Below, one piece after another: positions 6,992-14,353 of a DNA stretch of 37,014 bases. Origin of the DNA: Coprococcus sp. (GTDB taxonomy: Bacteria; Bacillota; Clostridia; Lachnospirales; Lachnospiraceae); the NCBI GenBank assembly GCA_016297495.1, contig JAEDGN010000017.1, positions 1-37,014 of the forward strand, in the 5' to 3' direction. Every line of letters begins with the position of its first letter. Within the stretch, counting starts at the first letter, position 1. The notes under the pieces are model-generated. The model ran no database searches. It saw nothing but the letters and a program-made list of their open reading frames with translations, and was not told the DNA's origin. Both the position numbers and the translations under genes were made by a program.

Positions 6992-7006
6992 TAAACGATA
7001 CGTTTA
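6992..7006. repeat. Short inverted repeat in the recombinase leader
   Basis: TAAACG (6992-6997) and CGTTTA (7001-7006) are perfect complements three bases apart, 20 bases before the start codon and just before the ribosome binding site. It could be an operator or a small RNA hairpin; no function can be assigned. Confidence 0.35.
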
Positions 7007-7026
7007 TTTGATGGAGGTTTTGTTCT

Positions 7027-8085
7027 ATGGCTGAATTGTCCTACAAACAACAGACAGATTTAAAAAATATAGAAAAGATTCGTGAGCATTTAAAAGTGCT
7101 TCCAAGATTTTGCGCTGAATATTTCCGTTCTCTGGAAATCCGCAAAAGCACCAATACCCGTAAAAATTACGCCTATGATCTTGGTGTATTCTTTTATTTT
7201 CTCAAAACCAATAACCCTTATTTTAAGGATAAAGATATCCATACCCTGCCTATTGAGGTTCTGGATATGATCACAGCCATGGATATTGAGGAATACCTCT
7301 CTTTCCTCGAATCCTACACGAAGGACGGCAAGCTGTATACCAATAAAGAAGAAGGCAAAGCCAGAAAACTTTCCTCCCTCAAGTCATTTTATGATTATTA
7401 TTTTAAAAAGAATCTTATCCATACCAATCCGACACGCATGGTGGATGTTCCAAAAATCAAAAATAAAAATATCATACGTCTTGATCCAAACGAAATCGCT
7501 TTATTGCTGGATGAGGCTGAATCCGGTGAAAAGCTGACCAATCGCCAGCTTGCCTCCCATCAGAAAACAAAAATCCGGGATGTGGCCATACTTACTTTAT
7601 TATTGGGAACAGGTATTCGTGTTTCGGAATGTGTGGGACTGAATCTTGAAGATGTGGATTTTAACAATAACGCCATCAGAATAATCCGTAAAGGTGGTAA
7701 TGAAGCACTGGTCTATTTTGGTGATGAAGTCAGAACTGCCCTTGAAGATTATATCACCGGGCCAAGGAAACACACTGAACCGACTTCTGGACATGAACAG
7801 GCATTGTTTATTTCCCTGAATAATACAAGGATCACCACCCGCTCTGTAGAACGTCTGGTTAAAAAGTATTCCCGCCTTGTTACAACTGTTAAGAAAATCA
7901 CGCCGCATAAATTGCGAAGCACCTTTGGTACGGCTTTATATCAGGAAACTGGTGACATCTATCTGGTTGCCGATACTCTGGGCCATAAGGATGTTAACAC
8001 GACGAAAAAACATTATGCAGCCATCGATGAAAACAGGCGTCGTATGGCTGCCAATGTAGTTAAATTGCGTGAAAAAGAAGAATAA
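7027..8085 (+). CDS. XerS-like tyrosine recombinase
   Basis: The 352-residue protein is a complete tyrosine recombinase. Residues 25-140 form the SAM-like core-binding domain. The catalytic domain has Arg198 (GTGIRVSE), Lys222, His294 and Arg297 (HKLRSTFG), His320 (LGHKDV) and the nucleophile Tyr330. Its length and the segment LTNRQLASHQKTKIRDVAIL resemble streptococcal XerS (about 356 residues) more than XerC/XerD (about 295). XerS-type enzymes resolve chromosome dimers alone at dif-SL. GGAGG precedes the ATG by nine bases. It is convergent with xerD and has a dif-like repeat upstream. A clostridial integrase of other function is the alternative. Confidence 0.8.
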   Translation: MAELSYKQQTDLKNIEKIREHLKVLPRFCAEYFRSLEIRKSTNTRKNYAYDLGVFFYFLKTNNPYFKDKDIHTLPIEVLDMITAMDIEEYLSFLESYTKDGKLYTNKEEGKARKLSSLKSFYDYYFKKNLIHTNPTRMVDVPKIKNKNIIRLDPNEIALLLDEAESGEKLTNRQLASHQKTKIRDVAILTLLLGTGIRVSECVGLNLEDVDFNNNAIRIIRKGGNEALVYFGDEVRTALEDYITGPRKHTEPTSGHEQALFISLNNTRITTRSVERLVKKYSRLVTTVKKITPHKLRSTFGTALYQETGDIYLVADTLGHKDVNTTKKHYAAIDENRRRMAANVVKLREKEE

Positions 8086-8134
8086 AAAAAAGTAATACGC
8101 ATCCGGAGCATTAGGCTCTTGGATGCGTATTACT
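8084..8134 (-). terminator. Terminator of xerD, hairpin overlapping its coding end
   Basis: AGTAATACGCATCC (8091-8104) and GGATGCGTATTACT (8121-8134) are perfect 14-base complements. On the minus strand the stem is followed by seven T (8090-8084). The xerD stop codon (8113-8111) sits in the loop, so one arm encodes the last residues of XerD. It also separates the two convergent recombinase genes. Confidence 0.88.
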
Positions 8135-8995
8135 GTATATATCCCTGATCTTCCCGGGATTCATCTTCAGATAAATCTGTGTCGTCGATATATCCGAATG
8201 ACCCAGCATCTCCTGAACAGAACGAAGATCTGCACCATTCTCTATGAGATGCGCCGCAAAGGAATGCCTCAAAGTATGAGGGGTAATATCTGCTTCAATC
8301 CCGGCTTTGACAGCATATTGCTTTAATATCTTCCAGAAGCCCTGACGGCTCATGGGCTGTCCGCTGCAATTGGTAAATAAAATATGACTGCTGCTGTCTG
8401 ACAGCATGGCCGATCGTGCCTGCTTCAGATACTGACGCATAGATACTCTCGCTACACTTCCAATCGGAATAATGCGCTCCTTGCCACGCTCCGCACACCG
8501 AATATATCCGGCCTGCACATTCACATCATCCACAGTCAGAGATACCAGTTCACTGACACGGATACCAGTGGCATACATCAGCTCCAGCATAGCCTTATCG
8601 CGGAGCTCTTTATTATTCCTTCCCGCAGGCTGCTCCAGCAGCCGGGTCACTTCCTCAACAGTCAGAACCTCCGGTGCCCTCTTCTCAATTTTCGGAGCTT
8701 TCAGCTTCCCGGCAGGATTGGATATTCTGCCTTCATAATGAATTAGATATTCGAAGAAAGCCTTCAATGCCGCAATATTCCTGGAAATAGTGGATGCCGC
8801 AAAATTCTCCTTCTCCATCAGCAGAATATAACTGTTCAATGTTGTTTCATTCACTCTGTCCAGATCGGTGATACCCTGTTTTTTCAGATAAACTGAAAAT
8901 TTCTCGAGATCTCTTTTATAGGATAATATGGTATTCCTTGATGACTTTCTAACCTGTTCAAGATATTCAATAAATTTACTGAGCTGTTGTTCCAT
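8111..8995 (-). CDS. xerD: Site-specific tyrosine recombinase XerD
   Basis: The 294-residue product fits the XerC/XerD family in length. After an N-terminal core-binding domain, the catalytic residues are Arg146 (ATGIRVSEL), Lys172, His240 and Arg243 (TPHTLRHSFA), His266 (LGHSDI) and Tyr275. With XerC, XerD resolves chromosome dimers at dif; it may also help unload SMC. The ATG at 8995 is preferred to an in-frame TTG at 9019 because AAAGAGG lies nine bases before it. A spoIIM-like gene lies upstream on the same strand, a common clostridial arrangement. XerC cannot be excluded by eye. Confidence 0.88.
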   Translation of the reverse strand: MEQQLSKFIEYLEQVRKSSRNTILSYKRDLEKFSVYLKKQGITDLDRVNETTLNSYILLMEKENFAASTISRNIAALKAFFEYLIHYEGRISNPAGKLKAPKIEKRAPEVLTVEEVTRLLEQPAGRNNKELRDKAMLELMYATGIRVSELVSLTVDDVNVQAGYIRCAERGKERIIPIGSVARVSMRQYLKQARSAMLSDSSSHILFTNCSGQPMSRQGFWKILKQYAVKAGIEADITPHTLRHSFAAHLIENGADLRSVQEMLGHSDISTTQIYLKMNPGKIRDIYSNTHPRA

Positions 8996-9078
8996 CTCCG
9001 CGTGCCTCTTTAGTTTCAATTATGGTCTGTGTATTATTATAGACGTATTTCTATGAAAAATCAAATGTAAAAAACAGT

Positions 9079-9585
9079 TTACAGAAAAATTTTCATGCCT
9101 GCGCCTATAATTAATGGATTGAAATACCATTCTGTCAGCAGGCCAATCGTCCATAAAAAGATACTGCCTATAGCTGCTCTATGATATCTTTTTTTACCAA
9201 GACCATACCCCAGATAAAGTGCCGGAAGGTAAAATATAATCTGAGGCATAAATTGAAAGAAACAAATAAAAATTCCTGCAAAACGATACTGCATGGCAAG
9301 CAATACAGCCTGTACACCATAAATAAATCCGCAATATAAAAAATAAAAATTGAAAAACAGACAGCGGCCGGTCTTTAAAGTCAGCAGGACAAGGAGATAG
9401 AAAGGAATGCCGCGGCAAAGGACCAGATAAATAAGAAAATCTGATGATGTATCCCAGTTCATCAACAGATTTTCTGCCTGCATTTGTCTGAGACCTGCTG
9501 TTTCCATAATATCCATTCTGCATAAAGCAATCAATACAGCCGCCAGAACACCCGTTGACAGCCATATGAGCCACACTTGATTCAT
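9079..9585 (-). CDS. SpoIIM-like sporulation membrane protein
   Basis: This 168-residue protein has about five transmembrane helices. The C-terminal half carries SpoIIM family features: a conserved PQ-x-x-x-Y-x-PAL segment (FMPQIIFYLPAL) and the ending GLLTEWYFNP. SpoIIM is part of the SpoIID-M-P complex that drives engulfment of the forespore. It lies upstream of xerD with an 83-base gap to the XerD start. The G-rich site GAGGGGGGA is about 20 bases before the ATG, which is unusually far. Residues outside the core match poorly, so this is a divergent member. Confidence 0.75.
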   Translation of the reverse strand: MNQVWLIWLSTGVLAAVLIALCRMDIMETAGLRQMQAENLLMNWDTSSDFLIYLVLCRGIPFYLLVLLTLKTGRCLFFNFYFLYCGFIYGVQAVLLAMQYRFAGIFICFFQFMPQIIFYLPALYLGYGLGKKRYHRAAIGSIFLWTIGLLTEWYFNPLIIGAGMKIFL

Positions 9586-9694
9586 TTTAATATGCCCGAT
9601 AGGAATCCCCCCTCATTATTCAGGCCTTTGCTGTTCACCAAGTACATGAATGCTGTCTTATATCTGATATATGCTGCATTAGATAAAATTATGC

Positions 9695-9723
9695 AAAAAA
9701 AGCGATGCATTGCATCGCTTTTT
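9695..9723 (-). terminator. Terminator of proC
   Basis: AGCGATGCA and TGCATCGCT pair perfectly around one base, flanked by seven A on the left (T run for the minus strand) and five T on the right. It could act in both directions, but only proC reads into it. Confidence 0.88.
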
Positions 9724-9742
9724 ATAAAACATTATATCAGAT

Positions 9743-10537
9743 TTATGACATATTTCTGCAGCGCTCACATACAGCTGCTGCAGCTTCGATCAGACTGCTG
9801 CGGAAACCTGAAGATTCAAGCTTTGCAACAGCTGCAATAGTCGTACCGCCCGGTGAACAGACGGCATCCTTAAGCACTCCCGGATGCTCTCCGGTTTCAA
9901 GAACCATTTTTGCAGAGCCAAGAACAGCCTGCGCTACGAAAGTATAGGCCTGCGCTCTTGGCATACCGTACTGAACAACACCGTCTGCCAGAGCCTCGAT
10001 CATCATATAGATAAATGCCGGCGAACTGCCGCTGGCCGCTGTGACTGCATCCAGCAGATTCTCAGGAACGGTTTCCACTCTGCCAAAGGAAGTGAAAAAC
10101 TGATTCAGTTCTTCCCTTTCTGTTTCTGTAAATTCATCATCAGACCAGGCAATCCCCGTCATCGCTTCACCGACCCTGGCCGGCGTATTCGGCATTGCAC
10201 GGATAATTCTTACAGAGTCACCAAGTATCTCCTTCAAATCAGCAATCTTATAGTTCGGAGCCAGCGAAATCATTATCTTGTCCCTGCTGACAGCAGGTTT
10301 GATATCTTCAAGTACAGAACCATAAAACTGAGGTTTCACAGCAAGAATGATATATTTGGAATTTTCAGCACAGGATCTGTTGTCCAGACAGCAGACACCT
10401 GATGCCTTAGCCAGCGCAGCCCCCTTTTCCGGATCTTTTCTTGAAAAAGCCAGCATATCAGCCGAAAATACAGACAGACATCCGTGGAGCATGGCAGAAC
10501 CCATATTGCCCATTCCGATAAATCCAAATCGGTACAT
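9743..10537 (-). CDS. proC: Pyrroline-5-carboxylate reductase
   Basis: ProC reduces pyrroline-5-carboxylate to proline with NAD(P)H. The 264-residue protein starts MYRFGFIGMGNMGSAML, a Rossmann nucleotide site, and contains the family core PNTPARVGEAMTGI and the C-terminal VCSPGGTTIAAV motif with the residues that contact proline. I place the start at 10537, one base after the yebC stop; the ATG at 10546 would overlap yebC. Either way the two genes are tightly coupled. It ends at a strong terminator. Confidence 0.95.
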   Translation of the reverse strand: MYRFGFIGMGNMGSAMLHGCLSVFSADMLAFSRKDPEKGAALAKASGVCCLDNRSCAENSKYIILAVKPQFYGSVLEDIKPAVSRDKIMISLAPNYKIADLKEILGDSVRIIRAMPNTPARVGEAMTGIAWSDDEFTETEREELNQFFTSFGRVETVPENLLDAVTAASGSSPAFIYMMIEALADGVVQYGMPRAQAYTFVAQAVLGSAKMVLETGEHPGVLKDAVCSPGGTTIAAVAKLESSGFRSSLIEAAAAVCERCRNMS

Positions 10538-10538
10538 G

Positions 10539-11267
10539 TTATTCATCCCAGTTATGATATACATTCTGGACATCATCATCTTCGTCCAGTAAATCCAGAA
10601 TACGATTCATCTTCTTGATATCTTCTTCATCCGTCAGAGTGGCCCAGGTCTGCGGCAGCATCGTGATCTCCGCCTCTGCCATCGGAATACCTTCCTTCTC
10701 CAGGCTCTCCCGGACTGTACCGAAATCATCCGGATCAGTAATGACCTCAAATGAGTCTTCTTCCTCACTGAAATCCTCAGCACCGGCATCCAGAGCGATC
10801 ATCATCAGGTCATCGGCATCCATCTCGCATTCTTCTTTATCGATAATAATCTGACCCTTACGGTCAAACATAAAAGATACACATCCTGTGGTACCGATGG
10901 AGCCGCCGCCCTTTGTAAAAGCACTGCGCACATTGGCTGCTGTACGGTTGCGGTTATCTGTCAGTGTCTCAACAATAATCGCTACACCGCTTGGACCATA
11001 GCCTTCGTATGTATTGTTCTCATAATTGACAGAACCGATATCTCCGGCAGCTTTCTTGATACCACGGTCAATGGTATCGTTCGGCATATTATTGGCCTTT
11101 GCCTTGGCAATAACATCACGCAGCTTGCTGTTATTATTCGGATCCGGTCCGCCTTCCTTAACAGCAACAGCCAGCTCACGGCCGATGATGGTAAAAATCT
11201 TACCCTTTGCTGCATCGTTCTTCTCTTTTTTATGCTTTATATTCGCAAATTTCGAATGTCCTGACAT
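10539..11267 (-). CDS. yebC: YebC/PmpR family protein
   Basis: The 242-residue protein has the hallmark start MSGHSKFANIKHKKEKND and the three-domain YebC fold (NMPNDTIDRGIKKA; TLTDNRNRTAANVRSAFTKGGG). The family was long listed as DNA-binding regulators; recent work in Firmicutes ties members to translation of proline-rich stretches on the ribosome. Which role applies here cannot be read from sequence. The link to proC, one base downstream, is noteworthy in that light. A TTGAAT-17-TAAAAT promoter precedes it. Confidence 0.95.
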   Translation of the reverse strand: MSGHSKFANIKHKKEKNDAAKGKIFTIIGRELAVAVKEGGPDPNNNSKLRDVIAKAKANNMPNDTIDRGIKKAAGDIGSVNYENNTYEGYGPSGVAIIVETLTDNRNRTAANVRSAFTKGGGSIGTTGCVSFMFDRKGQIIIDKEECEMDADDLMMIALDAGAEDFSEEEDSFEVITDPDDFGTVRESLEKEGIPMAEAEITMLPQTWATLTDEEDIKKMNRILDLLDEDDDVQNVYHNWDE

Positions 11268-11306
11268 AACTACACTCCTATCTCGTTCTAATATTCTAAC
11301 TTATAT

Positions 11307-11335
11307 ATTTTAGCATCTGTTACATAAAGATTCAA
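11307..11335 (-). promoter_or_regulatory. Promoter of yebC-proC
   Basis: On the minus strand TTGAAT (11335-11330) and TAAAAT (11312-11307) are 17 bases apart. The -35 overlaps the stop codon of the upstream corC-like gene. Confidence 0.7.
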
Positions 11336-12636
11336 CCCGTAATTTTAGTAACCTTGACAAGACTGATGGCATTGTCCTTCACAGACATGACTTTGAAAGT
11401 GTATCCATCCAGATCAATACTGGCAAATTCACTGGTCTTCGGTATTCTTTCCAGTTTAGATATCATCAGACCATTGAGTGTCTCAAAATCATCGTCAAAA
11501 GAGATTCCAAGCAGATCACTGATATCTTCCAGCGGTGTCAGTCCTTTCATAAGATAAGATCCGCCGATGACCTGAATATAATCCTCATCCTGATCGTATT
11601 CATCCAGAATATTGCCCACAATTTCCTCCAGAATATCTTCCATGGCAACCAGACCGCAGGATTGCCCATATTCATCCACAACAATGGCCATATGTACTTT
11701 CTTTGCCTGCATGTCCTTGAAAAGCGCGTTGATATTCTGCGTATCCGGTACAAAGAAAGGTTTTCTCATAACATCCTTGATCTGCATATTGGTCTCATGG
11801 CTGACAATAAGACGCATCACATCTTTCAAATGAAGAATACCAATAATATTATCCGTATCATCCTCATAAACCGGATACCTGGAATAACGTTCCCTGGCCA
11901 TAAATTCAGCCGCCTCCTGAAGCGACAGCCGGCTGTCAATGGCACATATATGACGTCGGTGAGTCATAATATCAGAGACTTCCTTATCATCGAATTCAAA
12001 AATATTGCTGATCATTTCCGCTTCGCTGGCTTCAATAACACCCTGCTCATGACCTTCACTGACCATCATGATAATCTCTTCCTCAGTGACATTCTCTTCA
12101 ATATCCTTCGGATTAATACCGACGATACGAACCAGGCAGTTGACACTCATATTAATCAGTGCTACAAAAGGACGGCATACGGAACTGATCAGAGATACGA
12201 TACGTATCACTGCATAGGCCCAGCGTTCTGCGTACTTATAAGCCAACCGTTTCGGAAACAGAATACTGAACACAATAACAAAATAAATGATAATCAGACA
12301 GACAACAATATGGCTGATGACTGCGGCAGGCCAGTATGCCAGATGGCAGCTGCCTGTCAAAATATCCGTCAGTTCATGAAAAAACGGTCTGGCCACAAGT
12401 GCTCCGGCTATGATAGCCACTGCTGTGGCAACCAGATCGACTGTACTTAGAAAAACAGAAGGCTCATGAACAAATTTGAGAATCCGCGCAGCCTTCCGGT
12501 CTCCTGCTTCTGACTTCTTGTTCAACGCAGACTCACTGATGGCGGATATGGCCACATTCGTGCCTGAAAAACCAGCATTAATTAATAATAATACAACAAA
12601 AATGACGATACGTATAATGGGGTGCCCATCGTCCAT
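11332..12636 (-). CDS. CorC/HlyC (CNNM) family transport protein
   Basis: The 434-residue membrane protein has a CNNM domain (about 1-190) with several transmembrane helices, then two CBS domains (about 210-335; MTHRRHICAIDSRL, YSRYPVYEDDTDNIIGILHLKD), and a CorC-associated domain (about 350-430; GLTPLEDISDLLG, ETLNGLMI). Family members in bacteria are linked to magnesium and cobalt movement, often magnesium efflux; the old name haemolysin is misleading. GGAGAG precedes the ATG and a promoter lies at 12675-12703. It is a single-gene unit between mazF and yebC. Confidence 0.9.
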   Translation of the reverse strand: MDDGHPIIRIVIFVVLLLINAGFSGTNVAISAISESALNKKSEAGDRKAARILKFVHEPSVFLSTVDLVATAVAIIAGALVARPFFHELTDILTGSCHLAYWPAAVISHIVVCLIIIYFVIVFSILFPKRLAYKYAERWAYAVIRIVSLISSVCRPFVALINMSVNCLVRIVGINPKDIEENVTEEEIIMMVSEGHEQGVIEASEAEMISNIFEFDDKEVSDIMTHRRHICAIDSRLSLQEAAEFMARERYSRYPVYEDDTDNIIGILHLKDVMRLIVSHETNMQIKDVMRKPFFVPDTQNINALFKDMQAKKVHMAIVVDEYGQSCGLVAMEDILEEIVGNILDEYDQDEDYIQVIGGSYLMKGLTPLEDISDLLGISFDDDFETLNGLMISKLERIPKTSEFASIDLDGYTFKVMSVKDNAISLVKVTKITG

Positions 12637-12674
12637 GAAAATAATCTCTCCTTTTTATTTCAGTATTTTTCTAA

Positions 12675-12703
12675 AATATATCAAATTTATCTATATTCGT
12701 CAA
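12675..12703 (-). promoter_or_regulatory. Promoter of the corC-like gene
   Basis: On the minus strand TTGACG (12703-12698) and TATATT (12680-12675) are separated by 17 bases, just after the mazF stop. Confidence 0.7.
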
Positions 12704-12716
12704 CTATACTCCGGAA

Positions 12717-13064
12717 TTATGTATCCAGTTCAAGGCTGATCATCAATGCCCTATCTACCTTGTGAAGAATTTCATCATCCAGATGGCAGATTTTCTCCTT
12801 CAGACGTTTTTTGTCAATGGTTCTCACCTGCTCCAGCAGTATAACAGAGTCCTTAACAAGCTTATATCTGTCTGCATCAAGCTCCACGTGGGTCGGAAGC
12901 TTCGCTTTATTCATACGCGAAGTAATGGCTGCACATATGACCGTCGGGCTGTGTCTGTTGCCCGTATCATTCTGGATGATCAGTACCGGACGGACCCCTC
13001 CCTGCTCGGATCCGATGACAGGCCGCAGATCCGCATAATAAATATCGCCTCTTTTAATAATCAC
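12717..13064 (-). CDS. mazF: MazF/EndoA mRNA interferase toxin
   Basis: The 115-residue product closely follows B. subtilis EndoA: MIIKRGDIYYADLRPV, GSEQGGVRPVLIIQND (Arg25), PTVICAAITS (Thr48) and AKLPTHVEL. These Arg and Thr residues are the catalytic pair of this RNase, which cuts mRNA at short specific sites. The start is a GTG at 13064 with AGGAG ten bases upstream; an ATG at 13097 would add an unlikely stretch. It follows alr, as in Bacillus, but the 82-base gap holds no antitoxin gene, which in Bacillus lies between them. An antitoxin may be encoded elsewhere or lost. Confidence 0.93.
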   Translation of the reverse strand: MIIKRGDIYYADLRPVIGSEQGGVRPVLIIQNDTGNRHSPTVICAAITSRMNKAKLPTHVELDADRYKLVKDSVILLEQVRTIDKKRLKEKICHLDDEILHKVDRALMISLELDT

Positions 13065-13146
13065 GCATATCACACTCCTGATAAACTTTAAAATCATTAT
13101 TCCCGTTTATCGAAAGTGTATTCATCAGGATTGTTAAAATCTCTGT

Positions 13147-14319
13147 CTATGACTGCAGATAATTGACGATCTCCACAACTGAACCGCCGCGGTAATAAAC
13201 ACGCGGTACACGTCTGTTCACATTACATACGAACTCATAATTGAAAGAACCGTTGATGGCCGCAACTTCCTCAACAGATATACATTCGCTGCCCTGACTG
13301 CCGACCAGCACCACTTCATCTCCCTGTTTGATCTCATAATCAGCATCTGTAACATCCACCATCAGCTGATCCATGCAGATACGTCCGATGATCGGCCATG
13401 ACTGACTGCCGATCAGCACCCGCCCTTTATTGGAAAGTGCTCTCGGATATCCGTCACCATAACCGATGGATACTGTAGCTATCTTAGTTGGGCGCTGACA
13501 GACAAAGGTCGCACCATATCCTACTGTCGTCCCCGGGGCTACCGTCTTGATACAGACTACATGACTCTTCAGCCTCATCACCGGCTGCAAATGCAGGATG
13601 TTCTTATCAACTTCCTCGGATGGATAAAGTCCATAAATAATAATACCGGCCCGCACCATATTCATACTCATACCCGGATATCGTATAATAGCAGCACTGT
13701 TGGCACAATGCTTGACCGGAATATGAACACCGTTCCTCTCTAAACCGGAGATAACCGCATCAAACTGAAGCATCTGTTCCATGGTCATATCATCATCCGC
13801 ACAGTCTGCACATGCAAAGTGAGTAAAAATACCCTGAATACGGATATTCTTGAGAAGTGAATTCATCATCACGATGCGCGCAACTGTGGCAGGCTCTGCC
13901 TTGAAACCGATTCTGCTCATGCCTGTATCTATCTTAATATGAATATCTGCCACCGTATGCATGGCGCTTGCCACCGCATCAATATCCTTAGCCATACTGT
14001 AAGTAAACACCGCAGGCATAATATGATATCGGATCATATCCATGTACTGCTCCTTGGCAACAAATCCAAGAACAAGAATAGGCTGCTCAATACCATGATT
14101 GCGAAGCTCTATGCCTTCTTCCACCGTCGCCACAGCAAAGCTGTCTGTTCCCATGGCTGCCAGTTCTCTGGCAAGAACAACCGCCCCATGGCCATAGGCA
14201 TTGGTCTTAATCACACACATCAGCTTTGTCTCGTTCCCAATCACTGATTTGATCTCCCTGATATTATGTTCGAGCGCATCTAAATTAATCTCTGCGCAGG
14301 CACGATAAGCATTTTTCAT
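13147..14319 (-). CDS. alr: Alanine racemase
   Basis: This PLP enzyme interconverts L- and D-alanine for peptidoglycan. The 390-residue protein has the PLP lysine Lys38 in MCVIKTNAYGHG, the barrel motifs HIKIDTGMSRIGF and FTHFACAD, the second catalytic tyrosine in TVGYGATF, and the RICMDQLMVDVT strand of the C-terminal domain. GGAGG precedes the ATG. It lies 34 bases after nnr, an order (nnr-alr-mazF) that is conserved in Firmicutes. Confidence 0.96.
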   Translation of the reverse strand: MKNAYRACAEINLDALEHNIREIKSVIGNETKLMCVIKTNAYGHGAVVLARELAAMGTDSFAVATVEEGIELRNHGIEQPILVLGFVAKEQYMDMIRYHIMPAVFTYSMAKDIDAVASAMHTVADIHIKIDTGMSRIGFKAEPATVARIVMMNSLLKNIRIQGIFTHFACADCADDDMTMEQMLQFDAVISGLERNGVHIPVKHCANSAAIIRYPGMSMNMVRAGIIIYGLYPSEEVDKNILHLQPVMRLKSHVVCIKTVAPGTTVGYGATFVCQRPTKIATVSIGYGDGYPRALSNKGRVLIGSQSWPIIGRICMDQLMVDVTDADYEIKQGDEVVLVGSQGSECISVEEVAAINGSFNYEFVCNVNRRVPRVYYRGGSVVEIVNYLQS

Positions 14320-14353
14320 TTTTTCCTCCAGTTAAGCAGTTTCAAAATAATAA

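Noticed and set aside
11662..12450. A 262-codon plus-strand frame opposite the corC-like gene
   Set aside because: It is a shadow of the corC-like coding region with His/Asn/Arg-rich composition, no domain and no ribosome site.
13097..13215. A minus-strand frame between alr and mazF ending in an acidic peptide (DRDFNNPDEYTFDKRE) as an antitoxin remnant
   Set aside because: It has no start codon, runs through alr in another frame and ends quickly; it may be chance.
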